A stretch of 7,434 nucleotides of DNA from Clostridia bacterium (GCA_017503445.1 JAFVTB010000142.1:1-7434); one strand, 5' to 3'; positions 1 to 5,922 are shown, counted from the first letter of the stretch. The notes: generated from the letters alone by a model not told the origin. Translations and numbers: made by a program.

Positions 1-1
1 A

Positions 2-88
2 GATGTAACAGGCCCTAATTCTTATGATGGAGCTGTTCAAAATTATAAATACGTGCGCCCAGCATTTGTTTTGAATTTGTTTGGTTAA
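2..88 (+). CDS. C-terminal end of a DUF6273-like surface protein (5' cut by window)
   Basis: Only the last 28 codons are visible. They read DVTGPNSYDGAVQNY followed by KYVRPAFVLNLFG and a TAA stop. The ending 'Y..VRPAFVLNL' resembles, from memory, the C-terminal signature of DUF6273 domains, which occur in large secreted or surface proteins of Bacillota, often as one of several copies. The function of the domain is not known. No terminator lies directly after the stop; the first convincing one is the symmetric hairpin about 165 bases downstream, so the transcript could run that far. The family call rests on this short tail alone, while the reading frame itself is clear because it is open to the window edge and ends with a family-like motif. 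Confidence 0.55.
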   Translation, partial: DVTGPNSYDGAVQNYKYVRPAFVLNLFG

Positions 89-134
89 TTCACATTTCTT
101 AAAAGTCAACTTAAAATTATTAAATTTTCAAATC

Positions 135-153
135 TAACATAAAAGGAGGTGAT
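135..153 (+). promoter_or_regulatory. Orphan SD site with a possible -10 box and no start codon
   Basis: The run AAAGGAGGTGAT (142-153) is a 12-base complement of the 3' end of 16S rRNA, the strongest SD in the window. It is directly preceded by TAACAT (135-140), a plausible -10, although no good -35 is present. No ATG follows at normal spacing. A GTG inside the SD (149-151) opens only 16 codons, and the ATG at 228 is too far away and opens a 37-codon frame running antisense through the next gene. The rest of 89-251 is AT-rich and shows nothing else. It may be the remnant of a gene start whose coding part was deleted. Confidence 0.5.
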
Positions 154-251
154 AACAGAGTTTTTTCAAATAAACAAAATCCGTTATTTAATTAGTTAAT
201 TTCTTAGTTACAAATTGGGGTGGTTTAATGACATTTGCCACTCCTTTTTCA

Positions 252-281
252 CAAAAAAAATCCCCGCGGGGATATTTTTTA
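252..281. terminator. Bidirectional rho-independent terminator
   Basis: A perfect palindrome ATCCCCGCGGGGAT (260-273) is flanked by eight A on the left (253-260) and ATTTTTT on the right (to 280). Read on either strand it gives a GC-rich stem followed by a T tract. On the minus strand it lies just past the stop of the DUF4279-like gene, whose TAA falls inside the flanking A/T run. It would end the small membrane protein-dnaB-DUF4279 transcript and also any transcript arriving from the left. Confidence 0.85.
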
Positions 282-662
282 TATAAAATCAATATCAAAG
301 TTTGCGCGAAGATTGTGCAACATTGCAATGGAATTTGTTGACAAGGCGATTGAAGGTTTTTCGCCAAGATTTGTGAAAACAATGGTTATCCACAATTTGC
401 CTTCAAAATCATCAAGATATTTCGTGATTTTGGAAATCAATGGGCTTGCTGACATCAAAAATTTTTCAAACTCTTGATCAACATACACATCGTTTTTAAT
501 TGTTGACCTGTATGAAATTTTTGCGCTTTTATTTTCGGGCTTACCCAAAGAATCCTTAAGAAATGTGGTTTTGAATGCTTTTTTGCCAATTTCGGCTTCC
601 AATTTTTTCACATCAATATCTTTTTTAAAATTCCCATGAACGCTGAAATAATATTTTAACAT
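279..662 (-). CDS. DUF4279-like protein
   Basis: This 127-residue soluble protein starts MLKYYFSVHGNF and ends NLRANFDIDFI. The opening beta strand, a central short helix-rich part, a later strand (residues about 89-98, LWITIVFTN) and the 'DIDF/I' ending match the pattern I know for DUF4279, a roughly 130-residue family of unknown biochemical role. Some members occur in immunity-type or polymorphic-toxin settings. No catalytic motif is visible. The start is ATG at 662, three bases after the dnaB stop, with GGGAG inside the end of dnaB as SD, so translation is probably coupled. By eye its base composition is more AT-rich than the other genes, and it uses AGG as well as CGC for Arg, which could mean a later arrival. 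It is the last gene of its unit. The family assignment is from pattern memory. Confidence 0.65.
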   Translation of the reverse strand: MLKYYFSVHGNFKKDIDVKKLEAEIGKKAFKTTFLKDSLGKPENKSAKISYRSTIKNDVYVDQEFEKFLMSASPLISKITKYLDDFEGKLWITIVFTNLGEKPSIALSTNSIAMLHNLRANFDIDFI

Positions 663-665
663 ATT

Positions 666-2138
666 TTACTCCCACTCAGGTGGAACATCATAATCGCTTG
701 GTGGTGGGGCAGCGATGTCGCCGAAGATTTGGGCAAGCTCGTCATTTTCCATAATTTCGTGGGTTTCAATGTTTTGGTTGTTTGGGGCGGTTGGCGGTGG
801 AATAAACTCCTTATTATCCTTGTTGGTAAACGTCACCCAATCGCCAATCCAGCGCAATTTGATTTTGCCCGGGCTTCCGTTTCTGTGCTTTGCAATTTCC
901 ACATCAACCAGGCCCTCTTGGCCGCCTTCAACCACAACATCATTATATTTTTCCGGGTTGTAAAGGAAGATCACGATATCGGCATCTTGTTCAATGTTTC
1001 CGGAATCGCGAAGGTCACTCATCACGGGCCTGTGGTCTGGGCGCGCGTCCACTTGGCGCGAAAGCTGTGAAAGCAAAATGATTGGCACATTCAGTTCTTT
1101 TGCGGCAATCTTCAAAAAACGGGTGATTTCACCAATTTCAAGCACGCGGTTTGGTTGCCCGCTGCCGCTTTTCATCAGTTGAAGATAGTCAATCATCACC
1201 AAATCCAGCCCATGTTCAAGTTTCAAACGCCTGCACTTTGAAAGGATATCGTTTGGCGTGTTCAAACTGTTGTCGTCAATGAAGATTTTGGCCTCAGAAA
1301 GGTCTTTTTTTGCCTTCCAAAGCTTGCGCCATTCTTGTTCATTCAGTCCGCCATTAAGCGCTTTGGTCATGCTTACGCACGCAACGCTGCAAATGCTTCT
1401 TTGGGCAATTTGGGTTTTTGGCATTTCCAAGCTGAACACCGCGCAAACCTTGCCTTCTTTGGTGGCGGCGTGGTTTATAAGGTTCATGGCAAAACTGGTT
1501 TTTCCCACACCTGGGCGCGCGGCAAGGATAATCAAATCGCTGTTTTGCAGACCGCCGGTCAGTTGGTCAAAATCCGTAAATCCGGTTGGAATACCGCGAA
1601 TTTCCCCGCCGTTTTTTGCCAAAAAGTCAAACTTATCGATGATTGCGGCAAGACTTGGCTCAATATGCTCAAGGGAAGAAATTTGTTCTTCTTCGCTTAT
1701 CTTGAAAATTTGCTGTTCAGCAAAGTTCATATCTTCGGTGCTGTCTTCGTTTGAAAAACTTTTTTCGGCAATCTGTTGGCTTGCAACAATCAGTTTTCTG
1801 CGTTTTGCGTGATTTTTGATGATGTTCAAATAATGCTGAAAGTTGCTGGCACTTGGCAAAAAGTTTGTGATTGTGGTTATGTACTCAAGCCCCCCAACGC
1901 TGTCCATCTTGCCTAAATTTTCAAGCTTATCCACAAGAGTGATGAAATCAACGGGTTTGCCTTCGGCATAAAGCGAAAGCATGGTGGCATATATGGTTTT
2001 GTGCGCTTGGCTGTAGAAATCTTCGGGCTTTAAAATTGGAAACACCTGCATTGGAATGTCGGTGTCAAGAAGAATACATGCCAAAATGCCTTGTTCGGCT
2101 TCAAGACTGTTTGGCAAAATTTTCACTGCATTTGGCAT
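666..2138 (-). CDS. dnaB: Replicative DNA helicase DnaB
   Basis: This 490-residue protein is the hexameric 5'-3' helicase that unwinds DNA at the replication fork and recruits primase. The N-terminal helical domain (about 8-115) begins with the typical SLEAEQGILA; a linker follows to about 175. The RecA-like motor holds Walker A ARPGVGKT (207-214), the catalytic-Glu motif SLEM (236-239), Walker B LVMIDYLQ (313-320), DLRDSGNIEQDAD (375-387) and the finger-type KHRNG (417-421). No intein interrupts the motifs. The tail from about 445 is rich in Pro and acidic residues and ends DYDVPPEWE. The start ATG has AAAGGAGG eight bases upstream, and this SD overlaps the stop of the preceding gene. In many Bacillota dnaB follows rplI; here it sits between a small membrane protein and a DUF4279-like gene. 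B. subtilis calls its orthologue dnaC. Confidence 0.97.
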   Translation of the reverse strand: MPNAVKILPNSLEAEQGILACILLDTDIPMQVFPILKPEDFYSQAHKTIYATMLSLYAEGKPVDFITLVDKLENLGKMDSVGGLEYITTITNFLPSASNFQHYLNIIKNHAKRRKLIVASQQIAEKSFSNEDSTEDMNFAEQQIFKISEEEQISSLEHIEPSLAAIIDKFDFLAKNGGEIRGIPTGFTDFDQLTGGLQNSDLIILAARPGVGKTSFAMNLINHAATKEGKVCAVFSLEMPKTQIAQRSICSVACVSMTKALNGGLNEQEWRKLWKAKKDLSEAKIFIDDNSLNTPNDILSKCRRLKLEHGLDLVMIDYLQLMKSGSGQPNRVLEIGEITRFLKIAAKELNVPIILLSQLSRQVDARPDHRPVMSDLRDSGNIEQDADIVIFLYNPEKYNDVVVEGGQEGLVDVEIAKHRNGSPGKIKLRWIGDWVTFTNKDNKEFIPPPTAPNNQNIETHEIMENDELAQIFGDIAAPPPSDYDVPPEWE

Positions 2139-2152
2139 AAGCTTATCCTCCT

Positions 2153-2416
2153 TTAATCTGCAAATGGGTCATGCTTTTTGGGTTTTTTTGCTTGTTTTTC
2201 GTTCACTTTCTTCAAAATGATTTGCACGCCGCCGTATAAAATCAGCCCAAAAACAACAATCAAGGTGATCACCACCCATTGGCTGTTTACAAGCGATGGC
2301 GCAAGTAAATATAAAAGATACACCAGCACAAGCATAACCGGGAATGACACACCAAGGAAAATCCATATAATCTTCCTTTGTTTTTTCATATCCCGCTTGG
2401 TTTGTTTATCCAGCAT
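2153..2416 (-). CDS. Small two-helix membrane protein
   Basis: The product is 87 residues: a basic N-terminus (MLDKQTKRDMKKQRK), a first membrane helix at about 17-37, a second at about 44-65, and a Lys-rich tail ending KKHDPFAD. Both ends are probably cytoplasmic. I do not recognise a family. The frame is open 16 codons further upstream, but the -10 and -35 boxes lie in that extension, and AAAGGGGG stands five bases before the ATG at 2416, so 2416 is the start. The gene leads the transcript; its stop overlaps the SD of dnaB, giving a 14-base gap. Its position directly before dnaB suggests co-expression with the replicative helicase, but nothing in the sequence shows a replication role. Confidence 0.8.
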   Translation of the reverse strand: MLDKQTKRDMKKQRKIIWIFLGVSFPVMLVLVYLLYLLAPSLVNSQWVVITLIVVFGLILYGGVQIILKKVNEKQAKKPKKHDPFAD

Positions 2417-2435
2417 TTTTCCCCCTTTGAAACAC

Positions 2436-2464
2436 ATCATATCACAATCATCTTTGTTTTTCAA
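2436..2464 (-). promoter_or_regulatory. Sigma-A-type promoter for the small membrane protein-dnaB unit
   Basis: On the minus strand: TTGAAA (2464-2459), 17-base spacer, TATGAT (2441-2436). Start of transcription is expected near 2428-2430, directly before the AAAGGGGG SD, so the leader would be only about 12-14 bases. It fixes the first start codon at 2416. Confidence 0.8.
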
Positions 2465-2470
2465 GACAAA

Positions 2471-2496
2471 ATAAAAAAAGCAACAAAAATTTGTTG
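2471..2496 (-). terminator. Rho-independent terminator after the 134-residue gene
   Basis: The inverted repeat CAACAAA...TTTGTTG (2481-2496) is followed on the minus strand by C and a run of seven T (2479-2473), then ATTTTG. The stem is AT-rich, so it may be of moderate strength. It lies ten bases past the stop codon and just upstream of the next promoter. Confidence 0.65.
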
Positions 2497-2506
2497 AATT
2501 TGCACA

Positions 2507-2911
2507 TTATGCGGTTTGAAAGTCTTGGTTTTTTTTTATAACAGGTGTGCGCTGTTTGCTTGGGGCATGCCCCAAAATGCCCATTTGATATTTTGCCAAG
2601 CTTGTGCGCACTTTCATGCCCTTAAAAACAATTAAGGTTTTGTCATAAAGCGATTCAAGGGTGTCGGCAAGTGTGATTTGTGAAATGATTTGACGGTCTG
2701 ACACAAAATGCACGGGTGTGCCACTTACAACAATGTGGGAAAAATCTTTCACGCTTTCCAAAATTCCGCTGATTTTTGCATCAACTGCAGGAAGGTGATC
2801 CTCCACAACCTTATTGAAGTATACAATCACTTTTTTGCCAAGGTTTTTTGCCAAGTTTACAAAGCTTTTTTGGCTGTCCTTTAAAAGCCAATCTTGAAAT
2901 TCTTGTGTCAT
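2507..2911 (-). CDS. Hypothetical protein, single-gene unit
   Basis: This 134-residue protein (MTQEFQDWLLKDSQ... to QDFQTA) is not recognised. It has no signal peptide or membrane segment. It appears to alternate helices and strands: strands near 26-32 (KKVIVYF), 58-63 (SHIVVS) and 91-98 (KTLIVFKG), helices near 3-22, 42-54 and 80-89. The C-terminal third is basic with a GHAPSKQRTP stretch that looks disordered. There are no Cys residues and no obvious metal-binding or catalytic motif. The ATG at 2911 has AAGGAG at eight bases. It has its own promoter and its own terminator, so it is expressed alone, between the peptidase unit and the dnaB unit. The regulated-looking frame, good SD and promoter make it a real gene; function unknown. 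Confidence 0.8.
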   Translation of the reverse strand: MTQEFQDWLLKDSQKSFVNLAKNLGKKVIVYFNKVVEDHLPAVDAKISGILESVKDFSHIVVSGTPVHFVSDRQIISQITLADTLESLYDKTLIVFKGMKVRTSLAKYQMGILGHAPSKQRTPVIKKNQDFQTA

Positions 2912-2931
2912 ATCATTTGCTCCTTATAAAA

Positions 2932-2961
2932 ATTTTATCAAACAAAAAGGTTTTATGTCAA
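2932..2961 (-). promoter_or_regulatory. Sigma-A-type promoter for the 134-residue gene
   Basis: On the minus strand: consensus TTGACA (2961-2956), 18-base spacer, TAAAAT (2937-2932). The -10 box ends 20 bases before the ATG, so the AAGGAG SD lies almost at the 5' end of the mRNA. Confidence 0.75.
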
Positions 2962-2980
2962 ATTTTTTGGCGGGGAAAAT

Positions 2981-3010
2981 AAAAAAATCAAGCGGTTTTC
3001 GCTTGATTTT
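2981..3010 (-). terminator. Strong rho-independent terminator after yugP
   Basis: An 11-bp stem AAAATCAAGCG / CGCTTGATTTT (3010-3000 with 2994-2984) closes a five-base loop and runs into a seven-T tract on the minus strand (2987-2981). It begins three bases past the yugP stop. It separates the peptidase unit from the promoter of the next gene. Confidence 0.92.
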
Positions 3011-3013
3011 GGC

Positions 3014-3727
3014 TTATTCTTCGCGGATAAGGATAAAACTCAGCACAAATCGAAGAAGTGAAAGGATTGAAACCACAAGTCCCGCAACATATGTTTGCGC
3101 TGCGGCAGAAAGCACCTGCTTTGCGCCTTTCACTTCGGTGGTGTCAAGTGTGCAAGATGCCGTCAGGTTTGCAAGTGCGCGCTTTGATGCATCAAATTCA
3201 ACAGGAAGCGTCACCAATGAAAACAAAACCGAAATCCCAAAGAACACACAGCCGCCAATCACGAAGTATGAACCAATGCTTGTGTATGCCAGCGCCGAAA
3301 GGATAACGCCGATGATGATAAGCGGCAACAGCATGCCCGACATAAAGTTTGAAACATGTGCAAGGGCGCTGCGCACCTTCAAAAATTTATATCCCTGTGC
3401 ATGTTGGATTGCGTGGCCCGCTTCGTGCGCTGCAACGCCCAGTGCCGCAATTGATGTTGAATCATACACATTGTCTGAAAGCGCAAGTGTTTTGTCGGTT
3501 GGGTTATAATGGTCTGTCAAATTCCCCGCAACGCGCTTTATTTGCACGTCATAAATGCCGGCTTGGTTCAAAATGCGGGTGCAGGCCTCCCGCGCCGTAA
3601 GCCCTGTTGATGCATGGACTTTGCTGAATGTGTTAAAGGTTTTTTGTACGCGGCTTTGCGTTATTGCCGCATAGATAATCCCCGGCAGAAGGATAATCCC
3701 CAAAAGATAATATGTTATCATCCACAT
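3014..3727 (-). CDS. yugP: YugP-type membrane zinc metallopeptidase
   Basis: This 237-residue integral membrane protein belongs to the Zn_peptidase_2 family, typified by B. subtilis YugP (about 225 residues). An N-terminal helix (about 3-23) precedes a soluble part with LTDHYNP (70-76) and the zinc-binding HEAGH (101-105). Helices follow at about 129-149 and 151-174. Then comes LPVEFDASKRA (174-184), whose Glu177 is the likely third zinc ligand, and the ending has VLSAAAQTYVAGLVVS plus a last helix (about 213-234). All family landmarks are present, so it should be active; the substrate is unknown. The start ATG at 3727 has AAGGAG nine bases upstream; the Met two codons later is too far from it. 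It follows a divergent paralogue by 52 bases, has its own promoter and is closed by a strong terminator. Confidence 0.93.
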   Translation of the reverse strand: MWMITYYLLGIILLPGIIYAAITQSRVQKTFNTFSKVHASTGLTAREACTRILNQAGIYDVQIKRVAGNLTDHYNPTDKTLALSDNVYDSTSIAALGVAAHEAGHAIQHAQGYKFLKVRSALAHVSNFMSGMLLPLIIIGVILSALAYTSIGSYFVIGGCVFFGISVLFSLVTLPVEFDASKRALANLTASCTLDTTEVKGAKQVLSAAAQTYVAGLVVSILSLLRFVLSFILIREE

Positions 3728-3746
3728 AAAAAATTGCTCCTTTATT

Positions 3747-3775
3747 ATTATATATTATTTTCTTCGGTTTTACAA
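3747..3775 (-). promoter_or_regulatory. Internal promoter for yugP
   Basis: On the minus strand: TTGTAA (3775-3770), 17-base spacer, consensus TATAAT (3752-3747), in the 52-base gap between the two peptidase genes. The -10 ends 19 bases before the ATG. No terminator precedes it, so yugP can be read both from here and from the upstream promoter. Confidence 0.75.
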
Positions 3776-3779
3776 CCCT

Positions 3780-4517
3780 CTAAAAAAACTTTGTTCTGCG
3801 CACAAGCCCTGTCCAGCCCAAGATGGCGGATAATAAATCTGCGGTGTAGGTGCGCTTTGCAAACCCCAAAAACTTTTTGATTTCCACCATTTCTTGCGGT
3901 GAAAAAAAGTTCAAATCTTCCAACATTTTCAATGCGCGGTGTGATGCATTTTTTTCAAGGCGAAGCGTTGAATATTTCAAAAGGATTGCCACAAAAACAT
4001 TTAAAATAAGCATTCCAACGCCCACCAGCGCCCAAATTGCCCCCGCAAAAATACACGCCAAAATTGTGCCAATCACAATCACCCAGTTCAGGTTGCCCAA
4101 AAACTTCACAAACTTGTTCAGGCGGTGATTGTTTATAAGAATATTTGGGTTTTGAAACTGCTGGGCGGCGTGTCCAAACTCGTGCGCCACAACGGCAATG
4201 CCGCCAATGCTGTTGGTGCGCGCCACTTTGGGCGAAAGCGTGATTGTCATCGCGCTTGGGCTGTAATATCCATCATTCACATCGCTTGGCGCAATAACCG
4301 TGCGGATTTTGCCATCAAAAAAGCGCATTGAAAGTGTGTTTGCAAAATCCACAATCGTGCCGGCAAAGCCCGCGCGGGTGTAAAGTGCCTTTTCAAGTTT
4401 TTCTGCATAAGAATCATATGCAAAATTCGCCACCCACGCGCCCGCAAAAATTGCAATTGCCACAATGATAAGCAAAATCCACCAAAGGTTTTGCCACAAA
4501 AAATCCAAAATTTCCAT
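3780..4517 (-). CDS. Divergent YugP-family membrane peptidase paralogue
   Basis: This 245-residue protein has the same architecture as its downstream neighbour: N-terminal helix (about 10-32), soluble region, HEFGH (112-116), two central helices (about 143-163 and 164-181), LRLEKNASHRA (185-195) with Glu188 as probable third zinc ligand, and a C-terminal TYTADLLSAIL. It has drifted: where the canonical protein has TDHYNP, this one has DGYYSP (82-87), so the family His is a Tyr, and the C-terminus is shorter and basic (RRTKFF). The zinc site looks intact, so activity is plausible with altered specificity. The stop of the upstream NfeD-like gene and this ATG abut (TAA directly followed by ATG) with only a weak AAAAGG SD, so translation is likely coupled. 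The stop is TAG, the only non-TAA stop seen here. Confidence 0.88.
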   Translation of the reverse strand: MEILDFLWQNLWWILLIIVAIAIFAGAWVANFAYDSYAEKLEKALYTRAGFAGTIVDFANTLSMRFFDGKIRTVIAPSDVNDGYYSPSAMTITLSPKVARTNSIGGIAVVAHEFGHAAQQFQNPNILINNHRLNKFVKFLGNLNWVIVIGTILACIFAGAIWALVGVGMLILNVFVAILLKYSTLRLEKNASHRALKMLEDLNFFSPQEMVEIKKFLGFAKRTYTADLLSAILGWTGLVRRTKFF

Positions 4518-5057
4518 TTATCGCCTTTTATATTTTTTCACAACCACAAACGCACCTTTGTTTTCGGCAATAATCACGCGTTTGCCTTTTTTAAAGCCCT
4601 TGCCTGTTGAAATCGCCGCAAGTTCCACCCCATCGGCAAGCTGAATGATTTTGCCTTTGCCCCCATTTTCGGCGGGAATAGATTCGCTGACGATTGCAAC
4701 CTCGCCGGTGGTGGCCAGCGGATCGCGGTCTGCAAATGCAACGCCAATTGCCGCGCCAATTGCCACAACTGCGCCCAAAATCAGCGCCAGCCAAAGTGGC
4801 AAGCAAAGTGACAATAAAAACCCAAGTGAAGCAAAGATTGCCAAAAACACAATGCTGCCCTTAAGCGAAAATGCATTGGCAATAAACGGGCGGGTTTGGA
4901 AGTTTTCATGCGGGCTGTCAATATCATCCGAAAGCCCCCTTTTTGCGTTTGCAAATCCCGCATAAAAACAAATCAAATAAGAAACCAAAACAATCAGCCC
5001 TGCACAGGCAAACCAAAACAAGATGTTTTGAAAAACACTTAAACTTTCAAAAATCAT
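4518..5057 (-). CDS. NfeD-like membrane protein with C-terminal OB-fold domain
   Basis: This 179-residue protein has one N-terminal helix (about 10-33), a hydrophilic stretch with DDIDSPHENFQTRPF (44-58), two helices (about 66-86 and 88-108), and a soluble beta-rich end (about 116-175). That end contains TGEVAIVSESI, GKGKIIQLADGVELAAIS and GKRVIIAENKGAFVVVKK. The 'G.a.v......GkgKi...dG..l.a.s....kkGk.V.I.e..g..vvV' pattern fits the OB-fold of NfeD/YuaF/YqiJ proteins, which dock on SPFH scaffolds at the membrane. No ClpP-like protease domain is present. The ATG has AAAGGA six bases upstream. It heads the transcript with the two YugP-type peptidases, so it may be their membrane partner (inference). 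An alternative is an unnamed membrane family with an NfeD-like fold. Confidence 0.72.
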   Translation of the reverse strand: MIFESLSVFQNILFWFACAGLIVLVSYLICFYAGFANAKRGLSDDIDSPHENFQTRPFIANAFSLKGSIVFLAIFASLGFLLSLCLPLWLALILGAVVAIGAAIGVAFADRDPLATTGEVAIVSESIPAENGGKGKIIQLADGVELAAISTGKGFKKGKRVIIAENKGAFVVVKKYKRR

Positions 5058-5075
5058 AAAAATTCCTTTGCAAAA

Positions 5076-5104
5076 AGTATATCAAATTTTTCCCCAAATT
5101 GCAA
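5076..5104 (-). promoter_or_regulatory. Promoter of the NfeD-like/peptidase unit
   Basis: On the minus strand: TTGCAA (5104-5099), 17-base spacer, TATACT (5081-5076). The -10 ends 18 bases before the ATG at 5057, with AAAGGA between. The -35 hexamer is a palindrome and may be shared with a plus-strand promoter. Confidence 0.75.
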
Positions 5105-5127
5105 TCAATTAAAAGTTTTTGTATATC
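5099..5127 (+). promoter_or_regulatory. Candidate uppP promoter sharing the -35 box
   Basis: The same palindromic TTGCAA (5099-5104), read on the plus strand, is followed after exactly 17 bases by TATATC (5122-5127). This would start transcription near 5134 and leave a roughly 27-base leader that is AT-rich and has no SD. An alternative -10 is TATATT/TATTAT (5149-5156), right before the uppP ATG, which would give a leaderless mRNA but has no good -35. Confidence 0.45.
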
Positions 5128-5160
5128 ATATTCAATTTCAACAAAAAATATATTATTGAT

Positions 5161-5922
5161 ATGACAATTTGGATTGCAATTTTTTATGGCATTTTGCAGG
5201 GCATAACAGAATTTTTGCCTGTTTCGTCAAGCGGGCATTTGGTGCTTTTCAACAAAATTTTTGGCACCAGCGATGATTTTGTTTTTTTCAGTGTGCTTTT
5301 GCATTTTGCCACACTTTTTGCGGTGGTGATCGTGCTGTGGAAGGATATAAAATTCCTTATCAAAAACCCATTTTCGCGCCCCGCAAAGATGATATACATC
5401 GCAACAATCCCAACCGTTGTGATTGTTCTGCTTTTCAAAGGGTTTTTTGAAGATGCGTTTTCGGGCAACCTTTTGCCAATTTGCTTTGTCATCACCGCCG
5501 TGCTTTTGGCGGCAACAGAACTTTTTGCAAAAAAGATTGATGGAAAAAAGATGTCTTTCAAAACCGCCGCGCTTGTGGGTGTGGCACAGGGGATTGCTGT
5601 GCTTCCGGGCATCTCGCGAAGCGGCGCCAGCATTTGCACAGCCGTGCTTTGCGGGGTTGATCGCCAGCGCGCCAGCCGTTTTTCTTTCATAATCTCAATC
5701 CCAATCATTTTGGCATCAATCGCCTATGAACTTTTTGGTGCAATCACCACAGGTGGCGTGATTTTGGATACGCCGATTGTGCCAACGCTTTTTGCGTTTG
5801 TGGCGGCGTTTGTTGTGGGGCTTTTCTGCGTGAAGTTTATGTTGACGGTGTTTCAAAAAATCAAACTTTGGTGGTTTGTTGGATATTTAATTATTATGGC
5901 GGGGGTCAGTTTGATTGTTTAA
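5161..5922 (+). CDS. uppP: Undecaprenyl-diphosphatase UppP (BacA)
   Basis: This 253-residue polytopic membrane enzyme removes one phosphate from undecaprenyl diphosphate on the outer face of the membrane, recycling the lipid carrier for peptidoglycan and other glycans; raised dosage gives bacitracin resistance. Both BacA signatures are present: QGITEFLPVSSSGH (13-26, with Glu17, Ser22-24 and His26) and LPGISRSGASI (148-158, with Arg153). Other hydrophobic segments lie at about 44-60, 77-95, 104-121, 174-192, 206-226 and 236-252. It is slightly shorter than common members (265-280). The ATG at 5161 starts the family-like MTIWIAIFYGILQG; an upstream TTG at 5119 would add 14 atypical residues. 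No SD is present before either start, unlike the other complete genes here. It is divergent from the NfeD-like unit, and a structured element follows directly. Confidence 0.95.
   Translation: MTIWIAIFYGILQGITEFLPVSSSGHLVLFNKIFGTSDDFVFFSVLLHFATLFAVVIVLWKDIKFLIKNPFSRPAKMIYIATIPTVVIVLLFKGFFEDAFSGNLLPICFVITAVLLAATELFAKKIDGKKMSFKTAALVGVAQGIAVLPGISRSGASICTAVLCGVDRQRASRFSFIISIPIILASIAYELFGAITTGGVILDTPIVPTLFAFVAAFVVGLFCVKFMLTVFQKIKLWWFVGYLIIMAGVSLIV

Noticed and set aside
141..160. 3' end of a 16S rRNA gene on the minus strand
   Set aside because: The match to the anti-SD end is only 12 bases; the bases that should precede it in 16S are absent.
228..341. 37-codon plus-strand frame starting at ATG 228
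   Set aside because: It has only a weak GGGGTGG upstream and crosses the terminator and the DUF4279-like gene in antisense.
1258..1812. 184-residue plus-strand open frame inside dnaB
   Set aside because: It is wholly antisense to conserved DnaB motor sequence, has no SD, and its composition follows the codon bias of the real gene. The same holds for 1335-1754 and 729-1070.
2417..2464. N-terminal extension of the small membrane protein from an ATG at 2464
   Set aside because: The -10 and -35 boxes and the SD for the ATG at 2416 lie inside this stretch, so it is most likely not translated.
2955..3509. 184-residue plus-strand open frame opposite yugP
   Set aside because: It runs antisense through the HEAGH region and across the terminator, has no SD and has no recognisable product.
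5119..5160. Extended uppP start at TTG 5119
   Set aside because: It would add 14 residues not typical of the family, it has no SD, and the TTG overlaps the spacer and -10 of the candidate promoter.
5184..5708. 174-residue minus-strand open frame opposite uppP
   Set aside because: It is antisense to both BacA signatures. The uppP frame clearly is the coding one.
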